NCBI GenBank assembly: GCA_910589415.1 | Contig: OU342638.1 | Coordinates: 6,758,001-6,822,000, forward strand | DNA from: Malachius bipustulatus | Taxonomy: Eukaryota > Arthropoda > Insecta > Coleoptera > Melyridae | Direction of reading: 5' to 3' | Length of the DNA: 64,000 nucleotides | Shown here: positions 32,701-43,528 of the stretch, one piece after another | Position numbering within the stretch: the stretch's first letter is position 1 | Layout of the letters: each line of letters begins with the position of its first letter | Notes under the pieces: generated by a model | What the model saw: the letters and a program-made list of their open reading frames with translations, nothing else | The model's database searches: none | What the model was told of the DNA's origin: nothing | Position numbers and translations under genes: made by a program

Positions 32701-33154
32701 CATAACATACCACTGCTTCACCCCCCTTATAATTTTTCCTTAGAAAACCTGTAATATGCTTCCTCATTTACATACTTGATCTACTTTACTTACCGACACC
32801 AGCCGGATATCAATCCAATAATACGTTAATACTTCATACTCAGTGTTTTCTTGCAAGATTTCTTGAGCTTCCGTTCCTTTAATTTACGAAATTCAGCTTC
32901 TAATAAATTTAATTGTTTTTAACGGAGGAGCGGAACTTCTCTCAAGTAGGTACCTAGGTAACACATAATACCCATGCGAGGCCCGCGTTGGGAAAACTCG
33001 CGCTGCGGCTCAGACGCTTGAGTACCGACAACAGCACCAGCACCACCCGATGTTAAAATTTATTTCATCGGAAATTTGCTAAAAACTTAAATTTTTGTTT
33101 CACCTCACTTTCACCAAGAAAAGGCATTTTTGTGGATATCCCACCGCTGTCAAA
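29746..33154. other. non-coding interior of the LARD
   Basis: No retroelement protein motifs on either strand. Weak direct repeats occur (TTCATGC at 32298-32343; TAGCTGCTTAC...GGAATAATCT at about 32478 and 32548). Open frames such as 30391-30732 show only low-complexity ACAGGCC repeats. Confidence 0.6.
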
Positions 33155-33375
33155 TATTAGGAACATTATTTATTCAGTTCAATAATAATAATTATACAAT
33201 AACAATAATGACGACTAAGAATATTAACATTTATATATCGACTCCACCACGGTTATACATCAACTAACTCGTATCTCTTTTACTATCCCAAGTTCCTCTA
33301 CACACCCGTATTTCACCAGCTTGCGCAACATTCCCATTATACATTCCTTCTGTCTGCATTCCGATCTGAGTGGAT
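33155..33375 (-). repeat. LARD LTR, right copy
   Basis: Identical to the first 220 bp of the left copy; the final CCTAACA of the left copy is missing here, where the sequence passes into the right arm of palindrome P. Confidence 0.75.
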
Positions 33376-33642
33376 TAGGTTTTTGATATTTCTTTTAAGC
33401 GATTTTGTTTTTCTTATTTGATTTCTATCGATGTATTTAAGAAAAATCGAATTTATTTTGGTCACATTAACACCAAATTACAGTTTTTTATCGCTGATGG
33501 CTCAACTAAAAAAAAAATAATTAATCTGATTATGCCATTGTATGGTCCTATATTAATTACACAAATCCTCAAAGTTTCAATTATTTATCTGTAAAATTAA
33601 CCTCTATTTCGGGGGTGGACATAAGTGATGGACCACCCGGTA

Positions 33643-33815
33643 CTGTCTTCCCCTTATTACAGTAGCAGTAAGACTGGCCTGACACGGAAGTTTGGACAGA
33701 TGGAGGGTCCTCAGGAGACGACGCAGGCTGTAGTCTTATCCTATTACAGTAGCAGCAGAGCTGGCCTGACACTTACAAAAAGGAACGATAAATACGAGAA
33801 CGAGAGCGGTATGTA
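33643..33815. repeat. tandem repeat in the gypsy 3' region, about 87-bp units
   Basis: Two adjacent units containing TTACAGTAGCAG...CTGGCCTGACAC; a third, partial unit (GTCCTCAGGA...GCAGGCTG) is on the far side of palindrome P at about 27643-27671. They lie just downstream of the integrase C-terminus of the minus-strand gypsy element. Confidence 0.75.
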
Positions 33816-34303
33816 GGGACGGTAGACTACAATTCATCGGAAGGGTCCAATGGCGGGACTTGTGCCTTGAGTCTTGTATATGATAACGACCTAAGTTACG
33901 CCCTTTAGAGTCCTTGAGCTCATAGACAAGGGGGAAGATAACTTTGGCCACGGTGGCCGAAACAAATTTGGGGGCTAGCTTGGCTGAGAAATCCTTAGAA
34001 GCGTCAGATAATACGAAATTCCTAGCCCAAACATAGTCTCCTATGTGGAAGCGTAACTCTCGACGTCGGAGGTTGTAGCGTCGAGCATTGGCGTCATATG
34101 CCTTCCTCAAATGTTCACTGGCGACAGGAATGATTTCAGGCAAGTTATTAGAGATTTTGGGGTTCGTGAATTTATTTTTTTAAATCTCCTCGAAATTATC
34201 TGCATCGGGATCGATGAAGCCATAAAATCCTCCGTTGACAGGGACGTTCCGATTAAACTTTAAAAAAGGCCGGAGTGTATTTGGCTGCCTCATGAACGGA
34301 GAG
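33736..34303 (-). pseudogene. gypsy integrase C-terminal part
   Basis: Continues the integrase ORF that is interrupted at 45167. Minus strand reads past MRQPNTLRPFLKFNR into HLRKAYDANARRYNLRRREL, then the chromodomain-like/GPY segment FHIGDYVWARNFVLSDASKD followed by LAPKFVSATVAKV and PLVYELKD. The conserved NARRYNLRRRxxxFxxGDxVW stretch is diagnostic of gypsy integrase C-termini. A few stops occur near 34150-34200. The ATG-started frame is 34143-33736. Confidence 0.85.
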
Positions 34304-34321
34304 ATGGATAGTAGGGTGCAG

Positions 34322-34582
34322 CGTTAAAATAATTTTTTTATTTGGAAATTCTAACGGGGATCAAAATAAGGGATTTTAGGTTAGAATAACAAAATAATGC
34401 AAAAAAATAAACCAAATTTTTTTTCCACCCCCGCAAATTTTTGTTTTGTTTTAATTTCAATGCGTAATGGGACAGAATGTATCAAATTTCAAGAGGCGTT
34501 AAAATAATTTTTTTATTTGGAAATTCTAACGGGGATCAAAATAAGGGATTTTAGGTTAGAATAACAAAATAATGCAAAAAAA
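34322..34582. repeat. tandem duplication of about 176 bp at the H1 left end
   Basis: Copy 1 is 34322-34497. Copy 2 begins at 34498 (GCGTTAAAATAATTTT) and is cut at 34582 by H2, resuming at 40510 and ending about 40602. Copy 1 therefore preserves the uninterrupted target of H2. Confidence 0.9.
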
Positions 34583-35215
34583 TAGTGTTGTTAAATAGCC
34601 GGCTATCTATTTTTGAGGATATATATCCGGATACTTAGCAGGATATACAGGGTGGGCCACGGTATACGAAACGGAAGATTATGGCCGTGTCTCTGGATTT
34701 TAGGATCTTTTTATTTTTGGAGTGGATAGAGACCCGGCAGAGGTACGTTGTAAAATTATATTCATAATGTACAGGGTGTCCCAAAAGCATAAAACATATT
34801 AAAGTTATGTTTTTTTAAATGGAATGCTCCTATGTTATTGCATTTTTAGATTGTCTGAAAAGAGAAAATAAGATTGGCTTTTACAGTTGGTGCTTAAATT
34901 CAGAAGTCTTTGAGTTATGAACAAGTGAAAATCGTCATTTTTCAAGTTCATGGCCCTGTACAACGAAAACGGCTGAAGATAGAGAAAAACGGCTTACATG
35001 TCCCTATTTTAACTTTTCATGTACTATCCTACGATGTAGATGAAATGTTTATACAGGGTGATAAAAAATTTGAAAAATTCTGAGATTTCTCCACGCGTTG
35101 CCAAATAAAAAAATCAAAGAAAGCACAAATGTTTCTATACCATAGGATAGTACATAAAAAGTTAAAATAGTGACATGTAAGCCGTTTTTCTCTATCTTCA
35201 GCCGTTTTCGTTGTA

Positions 35216-38200
35216 CAGGGTGTCCCAACACTAGTGTCCACCCCAAAAATGACGACTAATTACAAAGATATCAATTTGAAATTTTCAGGAAATATGCGAA
35301 CCATATTATAGAGCTACAAATTGATGAGCTTGTTTAGTTTGAAAGTGTAATTAATTAGCGTCACGGCTCCGTTAATCATTTTCTTGTTTGTTAATTTATT
35401 GAAATTTTTCGTTTTTTCGCGATCAAGACACGTGTGATGGATAATAAACAAGATTTCTGAAAAAAAAATCAAATTATCTCGTTAATTAGCTTTGAAAATC
35501 AAGAAAAATGCAAAATTGACGGGATAATTTATGAGGCCAATTCGGAGATCGTAAATAACAGTCATCATAAACGACAACAATGAAGTGACTGTCCGTTTAC
35601 ATAGGACTAGCTTTGCAAATACACTAAAAGGAATAAAGAGCGCAGGGCTGAACTAAGGGCCCCCTTGGTATTTCTATATATTATTATTTGAAATTTTTTC
35701 TTGAACCTTCTTGTAAAGTTGAATTTTTGTCTTATTTAATTGGGAATCGAGTTCTTGGGAATAAAATTATTATTTTGAAAAGATTTTTATATAAAACGAA
35801 ACGTTTCAGGGCCGATTGGTCCCTTGTTCACTCGTAATGTAAAAAAATATGTAAAAAACTTAAAATACTTTAAAAAACTATAATTAATACAATAAAATGG
35901 TCGAAAAAGGGTGTTTTTATGAATTTTTAAAATTTTTGAAAATATAATAAATTGATTTGATTATGACATTTTATTTGTTTTAGTTATTATGATTTTGTTT
36001 ATTATTATTATTATTATTTATTATTTATTACCATACAATAAAATACACGCAACAGACACAATAAACAATAAATTACAATAAACAAAAGCATAATAATAAA
36101 AAAAACAAATAAAATATCATAATCAAATCAATTTATTATATTTTCTAAAATTTTAAAAATATATATATATAGTTCTGTTGAAGTGAAGTTGTCTGTTTGC
36201 ATTGATACATTTTAATCCTTCATTAAAATGCCTTTCATTTTTAACAACGAAGAAAAAGTCGACATGATATTGATATATGGCGAATGTCATCAAAATTCTG
36301 TACGAGCACAAGAACTCTACGCTGAACGATATCCGGAGCGTGATCATCCAAATAGAAAAACTTTTGCTAGACTGGTTGCCACATTGCGACAAACCGGACA
36401 GATGAATAGCAGGAAGGTTGTTACGCAGCCTCATGTAGCCCATGATCTTAACCAGGCTATTGTTTTGAATTTGGCAGACAACAATCCAGAAATAAGTACT
36501 CGTGAGATCCACGATGAAACAGGCTTGAGTCGTGGAACCGTTCACAGAATTTTATCAAAACATAAATACCATCCCTATCACATGGAATTGCATCAGGAGC
36601 TTCGTGGACAAGACTTCGAAAATCGCCTCCAATTTTGTCAATGGGCTCAAGAAAGACTTGCAGATGATGAAAATTTCTTTCGTTCTGTATTGTTCACAGA
36701 CGAGTCATCATTTAAAGCAATGGGCATGTTAATATCCACAATGCTCATTATTGGTCTCCAGTGAATCCACACTGGATGAGGGAAGAGAGACTTCAGAATC
36801 ATTGGTCGATTAATGTTTGGGGTGGAATAATAGATAATACTTTGATCGGACCTTTCTTTTTTGACGGTCATGTTAATGGACAAATATACACTAACTTCTT
36901 GGAAAATCATCTCGATGAACTTTTAGAAGATGCCCCTTTAGCACTTGTTCGGAGGAATTTATGGTTCCAACAAGACGGGGCACCACCACATTACAGTCTG
37001 ATAGCCAGAAACTATTTAAATGAACATTATGCCCAGCGTTGGATAGGTCGTGGTGGACCTGTTGCTTGGCCAGCCAGGAGCCCTGATTTAACACCGATGG
37101 ACTTTTTTGTTTGGGGAACTGTCAAGGATATAGTATATAGAACACCACCGACGACCCAACAAGACATGAGGATAAGAATTCAAAATGCATTTCAACAGTT
37201 AAATGTAAACAACGCAGCTGCAAGAGTGCTGGATTCTTTTCAAAGAAGGCTACAATTGTGCACGGAGCAACAAGGACATCATTTTGAACACTTATAGGCA
37301 AAGGTAGGAATTTTTAATTTTTTTGGGATGTATATTTTTGTTGTATTTATGTTACGCACTACACCATGTAATGGTAATTGTGTTATTGATTATATATATA
37401 TATTTTTGTTGTTTGCCATATTGGTATTGACATACGTGATTACTTGAAAAATAACCCATTCATTTTGAAAAAAATTATTTGAATTTAGTAGTTCCCTTTC
37501 GATTATTATTATTTACCAATATTTTTTTATTATTCATTTTTAATTCATGCAAATGTATTTGACCTCGCAACAATCTGACATTCCTACTAACTTCATAATA
37601 ATATAATCAATTTGAAACTTAAAATTATTTTTTCATAAACCTATCATACCTCTTAGGTAAGATATTATTTTATTATTATTTTATTATGCTGCTTTACAGC
37701 AGACGTTAGGTTACGTCAGAAGCCCTTGAGGTTACTTGAAAATTTCTGACACTTGGGCTTTACCACAGCCATACAATATTTATTTATTTTTACCTCAAGA
37801 AAATATTCTCATTCAATTTCTTAACTAAGTTAATGCTGATACTGATTATAAGGGTTGTTTGATTACTCAGCATTAACCAGAAAACCTAAAAAAAATATTT
37901 GAAAAATAATTTCAATTCTGGTCATTCTGGTAAAAACGATTTTCAGGAATCGTTTACAGGTTACTTTTTTACAAAAGTCCTTTGTCAAAGAAATTTATAA
38001 CTATAGTAACCTTGGAAAGACACCGCGAATAGTAAAATAGTTTTCACAACTTTTAACTAAAAAGTTCATGAAGAACTTAATATCTTTATAATATTATAAA
38101 CAAATAACGTAATATTGGTTAAATTTTTGAGATTAAGGGTCTTAAGGGCCACAAAGCATTCATGGTAAATACCATAATTGCACGAAGCAGTACCGGCAAG

Positions 38201-39239
38201 TGTAATAAATAAGTCACCGCAATTTTACTTGGAAGAGGGAGACAGGTAGAAATAGCCACCACTTGCAGGGAAGTATAATATTCGGAATTTAATTCATTGT
38301 TATGTTTCTTGAAAAATACGCGTATTGTTCGCTTACTTATTAATTTAGAGAATGATAAATAATATATGTAAGAAGTAAAGGAGGAATTTAAGAATTTTGC
38401 AATCAATTGTAATAATAATAATTATTATTGTCATAAGTGAGCCCTAATCAAACATAGATAATAAGAATTATTTTATTATTATTTAATTTACTAAAATTAT
38501 TTATAATTCTACTAAAATGTCTATACATATACGTCTTTTCAGGTGTATCATTTCTAAATCGATACGCAAACATTTTCAAAACTTTCCTTGATGATAAAAA
38601 ATTTACTTTATAGCTATACCTACTCTCTATGAAAATTATTACCTACTAATCAGTGTATAAAATACCAATCATGTAACTTGATGATTATTATTAACCTAAA
38701 AATATTTTAGCGATTTGATTCTGTTAAATACCCAAAGATAAAAATAAAATACCTATATCTATAGGTATAATATTTAATACTATATAGAAATACCAATGGG
38801 GCCCTTAGTTCAGCCCTGCGCTCTTTCCTTTTAGTGTATTTGCAAAGCTAGTCCTATGTAAACGGACAGTCACTTCATTGTTGTCGTTTATGATGACTGT
38901 TATTTACGATCTCCGAATTGGCCTCATAAATTATCCCGTCAATTTTGCATTTTTTTTGATTTTCAAAGCTAATTAACGAGATAATTTGATTTTTTTTTCA
39001 GAAATCTTGTTTATTATCCATCACACGTGTCTTGATCGCGAAAAAACGAAAAATTTCAATAAATTAACAAACAAGAAAATGATTAACGGAGCCGTGACGC
39101 TAATTAATTACACTTTCAAACTAAACAAGCTCATCAATTTGTAGCTCTATATGGTTCGCATATTTCCTGAAAATTTCAAATTGATATCTTTGTAATTAGT
39201 CGTCATTTTTGGGGTGGACACTAGTGTTGGGACACCCTG
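35216..39239 (+). mobile_element. C: Tc1/mariner-related transposon with about 460-bp inverted repeats
   Basis: Inverted repeats at 35216-35680 and 38781-39239 differ by a handful of changes; outer ends CAGGGTGTCCCAACAC; TA at both sides (35214-35215 and 39240-39241). The 4.0-kb element contains one transposase gene (36228-37297) with a frameshift. The rest of the interior is AT-rich (ATT microsatellite at about 36003-36031) with no other ORF. The end motif CAGGGTGTCCC is shared with all the palindromic shells, so this family is the likely source of their transposase. Confidence 0.92.
36228..37297 (+). pseudogene. Tc1/mariner-type transposase (one frameshift)
   Basis: The N-terminal half starts at ATG 36228. 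A DUF4817-like/helix-turn-helix region (about residues 1-60: FNNEEKVDMILIYGECHQNS) is followed by a second helix-turn-helix (ISTREIHDETGLSRGTVHRI). The catalytic domain has FTDESSF (first Asp), then QQDGAPPH (second Asp), then SPDLTPMDFFVWG (third Asp, in PMD). I count 41 residues between the second and third aspartates, so the spacing is DD41D. A single frameshift at about 36725-36735 separates the two halves; the alternative frame VNIHNAHYWSPVNPHW bridges them. No other lesion is visible, so inactivation looks recent. An inserted base or assembly error are equal alternatives. Confidence 0.92.
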
Positions 39240-39833
39240 TACAGGGCCTTGAACTTGAAAAATTACGATTTTCACTTTTTTATAACTCAAAAACTTCTGA
39301 ATTTAAACACCAACTGTAAAAGCCAATCTTATTTTCTCTTTTCAGACAATCTAAGAATGCAATAACATAGGAGCATTCCATTTAAAAAAACATAACTTTG
39401 ATATGTGTTATGCTTTTGGGACACTTGTACATTATGAATATATCTTTAAAACGTACCTCTGCCGGGTCTCTATCCACTCCAAAATTAAAAAGATCCTAAA
39501 ATCCAGAGACACGGCCATAATCTTCCGTTTCGTATACCGTGGCCCACCCTGTATATCCGACAATTTTTGCTAAAAAAGAATTGAATCAACATGATGTTTT
39601 TTGAATAAGTCTTCACATTCTCTTTAATTTGACACCAAATAGCTTATACTTCAGTATAAGAAGAAGAAAGTTATTAACGATTTTCATAAAATAGGAATTT
39701 GAAGGTCAAAGTCTACCCTAACCTCTACAACAAGAAGACTTGACAACTAGGTGACCTATTTTCTACCTTTAGTTTTTGTTAAATAATTATACCTATTTCA
39801 GTATACCTAATATAGGATAGGGTTGATCATTTA

Positions 39834-40070
39834 TTATGGATCATTATTAGCACTGACACTGCTACTGTTCCCTTGGATTTCAATATTCTGTTCCTTGAAT
39901 TTTTTTACAACATCTGGGGCTTTAGTACAAATTGCAATGTGCTTTTCCATTCTTTTTGGATTTGACGTATAGGTTTTTTTGCAAAAATTGCATTCTCCAT
40001 TTATGTATTTAGATTTACCTTTTGATGTCTTTTTAAAGTATTTCCACACGTAACTTGAATTTCTAGGCAT
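39834..40070 (-). CDS. BED zinc finger of hAT transposase (N-terminal fragment)
   Basis: From ATG 40070 the reading is MPRNSSYVWKYFKKTSKGKS, then CNFCKKTYTSNPKRMEKHI followed by AICTKAP. The pattern WxYF...CxxCxxxY...N..RMxxHIxxC is a BED finger, the DNA-binding module that starts many hAT transposases. It ends after about 78 residues in an acidic/Asn-rich tail and a stop. No RNase H core or hAT dimerisation domain follows. An earlier in-frame ATG at 40151 adds 27 residues of no known type. It may be a truncated first exon or an isolated fragment. Confidence 0.8.
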   Translation of the reverse strand: MPRNSSYVWKYFKKTSKGKSKYINGECNFCKKTYTSNPKRMEKHIAICTKAPDVVKKFKEQNIEIQGNSSSVSANNDP

Positions 40071-40796
40071 CTTATAATACGCGGGTACAAGGCAAAGTTT
40101 TAGCGTTTTAATGTTTAATGGCAAAGCTTTTTTTAATTTAGACAGTCTCATAAATGCAAAAATGATGATTAATAGATTATAGATTGATTTTATAAATAAA
40201 TACTACTAATAATATGGTTAGTAGGGTTATTTATCATAATTCTTCTTCTTTATTTGGTCTTGTGGTCTCTGTTCTCTGATTTACACGAGCTACTTAGCCG
40301 AGGTAAATTAAATGATAGATTAAACTGACACTGTTGACAAGTAAGTCATATTTCAAAAAGTTAATTTTTTAAAGATGTTGTTTCAGATAGGCGCGAAATT
40401 CAAAAATCGATATATATCCGCCATTAACGTTTAATTCATGGCGGATATATATCCAAAATGGATATATAGCATTTGGATATAAATCCTGACTCACAACACT
40501 ACAAAAAAATAAACCAAATTTTTTTTCCACCCCCGCAAATTATTTTTTTTTTTTTGTTTTAATTTCAATGCGTAATGGGACAGAATGTATCAAATTTCAA
40601 GAGCAAAAGTCACCAGTTGTTGTTTTTTAGTTGCAAAGATGTTTTCCACTCCCGCAGCAACATACAAAAATTAATACCTAATTTTGAGAAAAATAATTGA
40701 TACACTTTTTACAAAATTTTAATTATTTATTCGAAAATAGGCTCCCAAATCACTAAAAACAAGGAAAAATATAATGTTAAATTGTTGTAGAGTACT

Positions 40797-43206
40797 TTAT
40801 TTATTAGAATTGAAAAAATCTTTTTTTGTATTAAATTTTGGCATAACCTGTCTGGAAAAAATAGTGTTTCTTATAACACCGTCACGCTTCTGTGAATCAG
40901 TTACTAATATGGAAGATTCGGTAACAAGCTTTACTGCTCTTTCTACTGCTTGGGTGTGACATGGGAACTTCATTATTTCCTTAAAAACCAAAGAATCTAA
41001 TGGATTTTCCACAATCTCTCGCAGATCGTCTTCAGATATCTTTTTCAACAAAGGTGATTCGGTAAGAGTAAATCCCTGCCAGTCTTCTAAAAGATTACAG
41101 TATTCAGTTGCTCCGAAATTAAATTTGGGTAGAACAAATGGACGAAGTTCTGTTTAAGAATGTGACTGTCTGCGCGTTTTTAGAATTCGTTTAAATGCCA
41201 GTTCTCGAATGACTTTATTAGAGTCCGCAAACATTGCCAATAACATATTTTCCGGGTGTCCAAAATATCCATTTCTTTGGATAACTGGATCGATGACATC
41301 TAATAGTTTCTGTGGTAGATACCTTGATAATTTAATGGTATCAAACAGATGCTTTGCACCATAAACACATGATGATTTAGTTTTGATGGCAAACCACATC
41401 GGGGCATAAACCTTCACAACGAATTCCGCAAGAATTTGAAGATTTTGTGATGTGTTTTGGGACGAAACATTGAGCCGTAAACTTCGATTGGCAGTCGTAA
41501 GCCATCTAGAATGAACTAATTTTCCAGGTTGCCTTTTTAGTAAACCTTCGTCACATAAACCGGTAGAAACTAGCCGACAAATATCGCAAAGATACCTCTG
41601 ATCTGTGCTTAAAGTTTCTGCAGAAATATCTGGAAATGTAGCAGTTATTACAGCAAAATTAACTCTAGGAAGTTCTTCGCAGTTTTGAAGTGCCTTTCCT
41701 ATTACTCCTGACAAAACTTTTGGTCCTTGTGTACTGCCATCTAAGTGCTGAATCAAATGTCGTAGCGGGAGTTCATTTGCATGCAGCTGACAAATGAACC
41801 ACTGGACCGGAGCTTTGATATGCTGTTCCAAATGTACAATAATGCCAGCTTTATGCCCTGTATTAGTTACGGTTCCATCGCAACCAATAACTTCCAAATT
41901 GTTCAAGGACTGGTGAGAGCCATCAATGAATTCTAAAATGCTTTTAAAAAATTCGAAACACTGGACGATATCGGTGACACGTGTCCCAGATAGTAAGAAT
42001 CCGGTTCTCCAATCAAAACAATGTGTTCTTCAGCATTAGTCGTTCGGCGCTTGAAGTCTTCAGAAAGTGAGCTAATTTGGTCCTTACGACCGTCAAAATA
42101 TAATCCTCGAATTGACTTGATCGATGTTTCACGTTGTAGTTCGTTTCTCTTTTTTGTTCTTGCCCTTCTTATCTTGCTCTGGTCTATAATTTTGAATTGG
42201 TCTGTTTTATTAACTACACCCGCATCAAGCAGAGCCCCGGAAGCGATTGCAGCACCAACCCTATCCCTATCCGAAATCTTGTACCTATCCAGTACAGTGG
42301 GTAAATTATCAAGTTGCAATAAATTTCGTTTTTGTATTCCAATATCGTGGGTGTTATTCATTTGGGTGCCAATTTCAGCAATAGGACGATCAAAATTATC
42401 AGGACAGCTGCTACTACGTACTCCAACTGCTTTCTCATCTAGTTTCATTTTCTTTCGATCATTGACTGCCTCCAGGAAAAGATTCGACAGTGACACACTT
42501 TCGGGTTTCCTTTAATTTGCGTTTTTCCATTTTTTGACAAAATTGTTTGTCAATTTCTCCTATTTTCATTTTTCGAACGTTCTTTGGTCCTGAATAAAAT
42601 CACATTCTTCAAGCGGAATCTGAAAATAACTGAGCGTGAGCGAGTACCTATACGCAAAGTTGTATTCTTTTTTTTTAAAAAAAGGTAACCCTTACTGGGT
42701 TTATTAGTTCCTTTTTATTAATGTTAATGTCTAAAAATTGTAGGTACCTATCAATATATACTTACCATAAATTTTTTCTCACAGCGGCATTGTGAATTAT
42801 CATTGCATTTACAAACAGCAACATCGAACAGTTGTTTGGATGCATTTTTAAAATCTGAAAGGGTCTTTTGAAAAGATTGTTTTTGTGCATCCCTTTTATA
42901 TGATTTTAGAAAGGCTAGCCTCCGGTTTTGGTACTGATTGAGTAAAAATATAATCCTTGCCCTCGAAACTATTGGAATAGAAGAAGCTCCTTTCCAAATA
43001 TCTTCTATCACGTCTGCCACCGTCATGAATGCTTCAGAATTTTTCCTATTTTTATTCACTTTTTGCTGTGCTAAGCTATTTTGAAGAAACAAGAAATGTT
43101 TTAAATAGTCTTCAATTGTTGGTAAAACATTCAAACAGAGTTCTTGGGGTTTACCAAAAATTGGACACTATTTCACTACACCGCGTGTTACCACAGACGA
43201 AGACAT
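40797..43206 (-). pseudogene. putative H1 transposase (uncharacterised arthropod family)
   Basis: From ATG 43206, exon 1 holds LPTIEDYLKHFLF and FDVAVCKCNDNSQCRCEKKF. It ends at a canonical donor (ATG|GTAAGT, 42766/42765), and exon 2 starts after TTTTCAG at 42619 (intron of 146 nt). It continues with PLEECDFIQDQRT, a lysine-rich linker, then the core: EVIGCDGTVTNTGHKAG, WFICQLHANELPLRHL, STDQRYLCDI, HSRWLTTANRSLRL, YAPMWFAIKTKSS, IDPVIQRNGYFGHPEN, and finally FPCHTQAVERAVKLV. The CDGT aspartate and a CxxH motif (CQLH) about 30 residues later resemble the D...C/DxxH arrangement of RNase H-like transposases such as hAT. Lesions: TAG near 43168, frameshifts near 42570, 42500 and 41940, and TAA at 41156-41154. 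I recall similar sequences as uncharacterised proteins in many arthropods; the transposase role is an inference from the H1 structure. Confidence 0.75.
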
Positions 43207-43528
43207 TATTTCAACAAATAACAACACTCACTCCTCTGCGGCTGAAACTAGACTACCGTCTTTCTGCCTTCGTTTTCCGTTCTGTCTATTACAGAACGGA
43301 AGTCGCAGCACGGAACACGGGAATCAGGAGCGCATGATTTTCATACCTTCCTCCGCATTCGTCCGCAACACTTCTTTGTCAACGTCCTGAGATTAGGTAC
43401 TTCTGCGTTAACTGATAGGCAAAATAGCAGTGGCGGGGGTGGAAGATGATATCAGACAGAAAAATGAAAATATACAAAAATTCTCTATTTATAGTAATCT
43501 TATATTTAAGGTCTATTATATATATATA

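Larger units (their letters stand above)
28236..33375 (-). mobile_element. gypsy-type LTR element without pol (LARD-like)
   Basis: Two direct copies of a roughly 220-bp sequence at 28236-28455 and 33155-33375 appear identical by eye. They contain a TATA-like ATATATAAATG and AATAAA when read on the minus strand, which suggests minus orientation; the stretch LEDPGSFHCRIRGRILVRMD just upstream of the left LTR (minus) is typical of gypsy 3' ends. The 4.7-kb interior encodes no gag, protease or pol. It instead carries two minisatellites and AT-rich DNA. Identical LTRs imply a recent insertion, so it must have been moved by a partner's enzymes. Exact ends and target duplication are unclear to within about 8 bp. 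Confidence 0.7.
27673..33640. mobile_element. palindromic TA-CCGGGTGG element P, filled by later insertions
   Basis: Inverted arms of about 270 bp: 27673-27945 and 33376-33640, the outer ends reading CCGGGTGGTCCATCAC and its complement, flanked by TA (27671-27672 and 33641-33642). The next block, GTCCACCCCCG, resembles the GTCCACCCC block of element C. The space between the arms is taken by a short inverted-repeat MITE and an LTR element. Flanks on both sides match tandem repeats of the interrupted gypsy element (GTCCTCAGGA...GCAGGCTG), confirming insertion there. Confidence 0.8.
34772..39427. mobile_element. palindromic shell B and shared core
   Basis: Begins CAGGGTGTCCCAAAAGC; the right end is the complement with one base lost (GGGACACTTG). 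Arms of about 190 bp (34772-34960 and 39243-39427) contain the sequence also found as shell 2 of E1/E2. The core (about 34966-35213, AACGAAAACGG...CCGTTTTCGTTG) lies entirely left of element C, because C inserted at the TA between the core and the right arm. Confidence 0.88.
34648..39551. mobile_element. palindromic shell A (TA-CAGGGTGGGCC)
   Basis: Inverted arms 34648-34769 and 39430-39551, outer ends CAGGGTGGGCCACGG, flanked by TA inside H2. The centre is taken by shell B. Confidence 0.88.
34583..40501 (-). mobile_element. H2: hAT element with BED-finger fragment, 8-bp target duplication
   Basis: Ends TAGTGTTG and CAACACTA; flanking direct repeat CAAAAAAA at 34575-34582 and 40502-40509. 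The sister copy at about 34402 shows the same target with only one CAAAAAAA, an empty-site proof. Subterminal GGATATATATCC-type palindromes occur at both ends (34618-34631, 40409-40458). It encodes only the N-terminal BED zinc finger of a hAT transposase; the rest is deleted or displaced by palindrome A and its contents. Confidence 0.92.
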
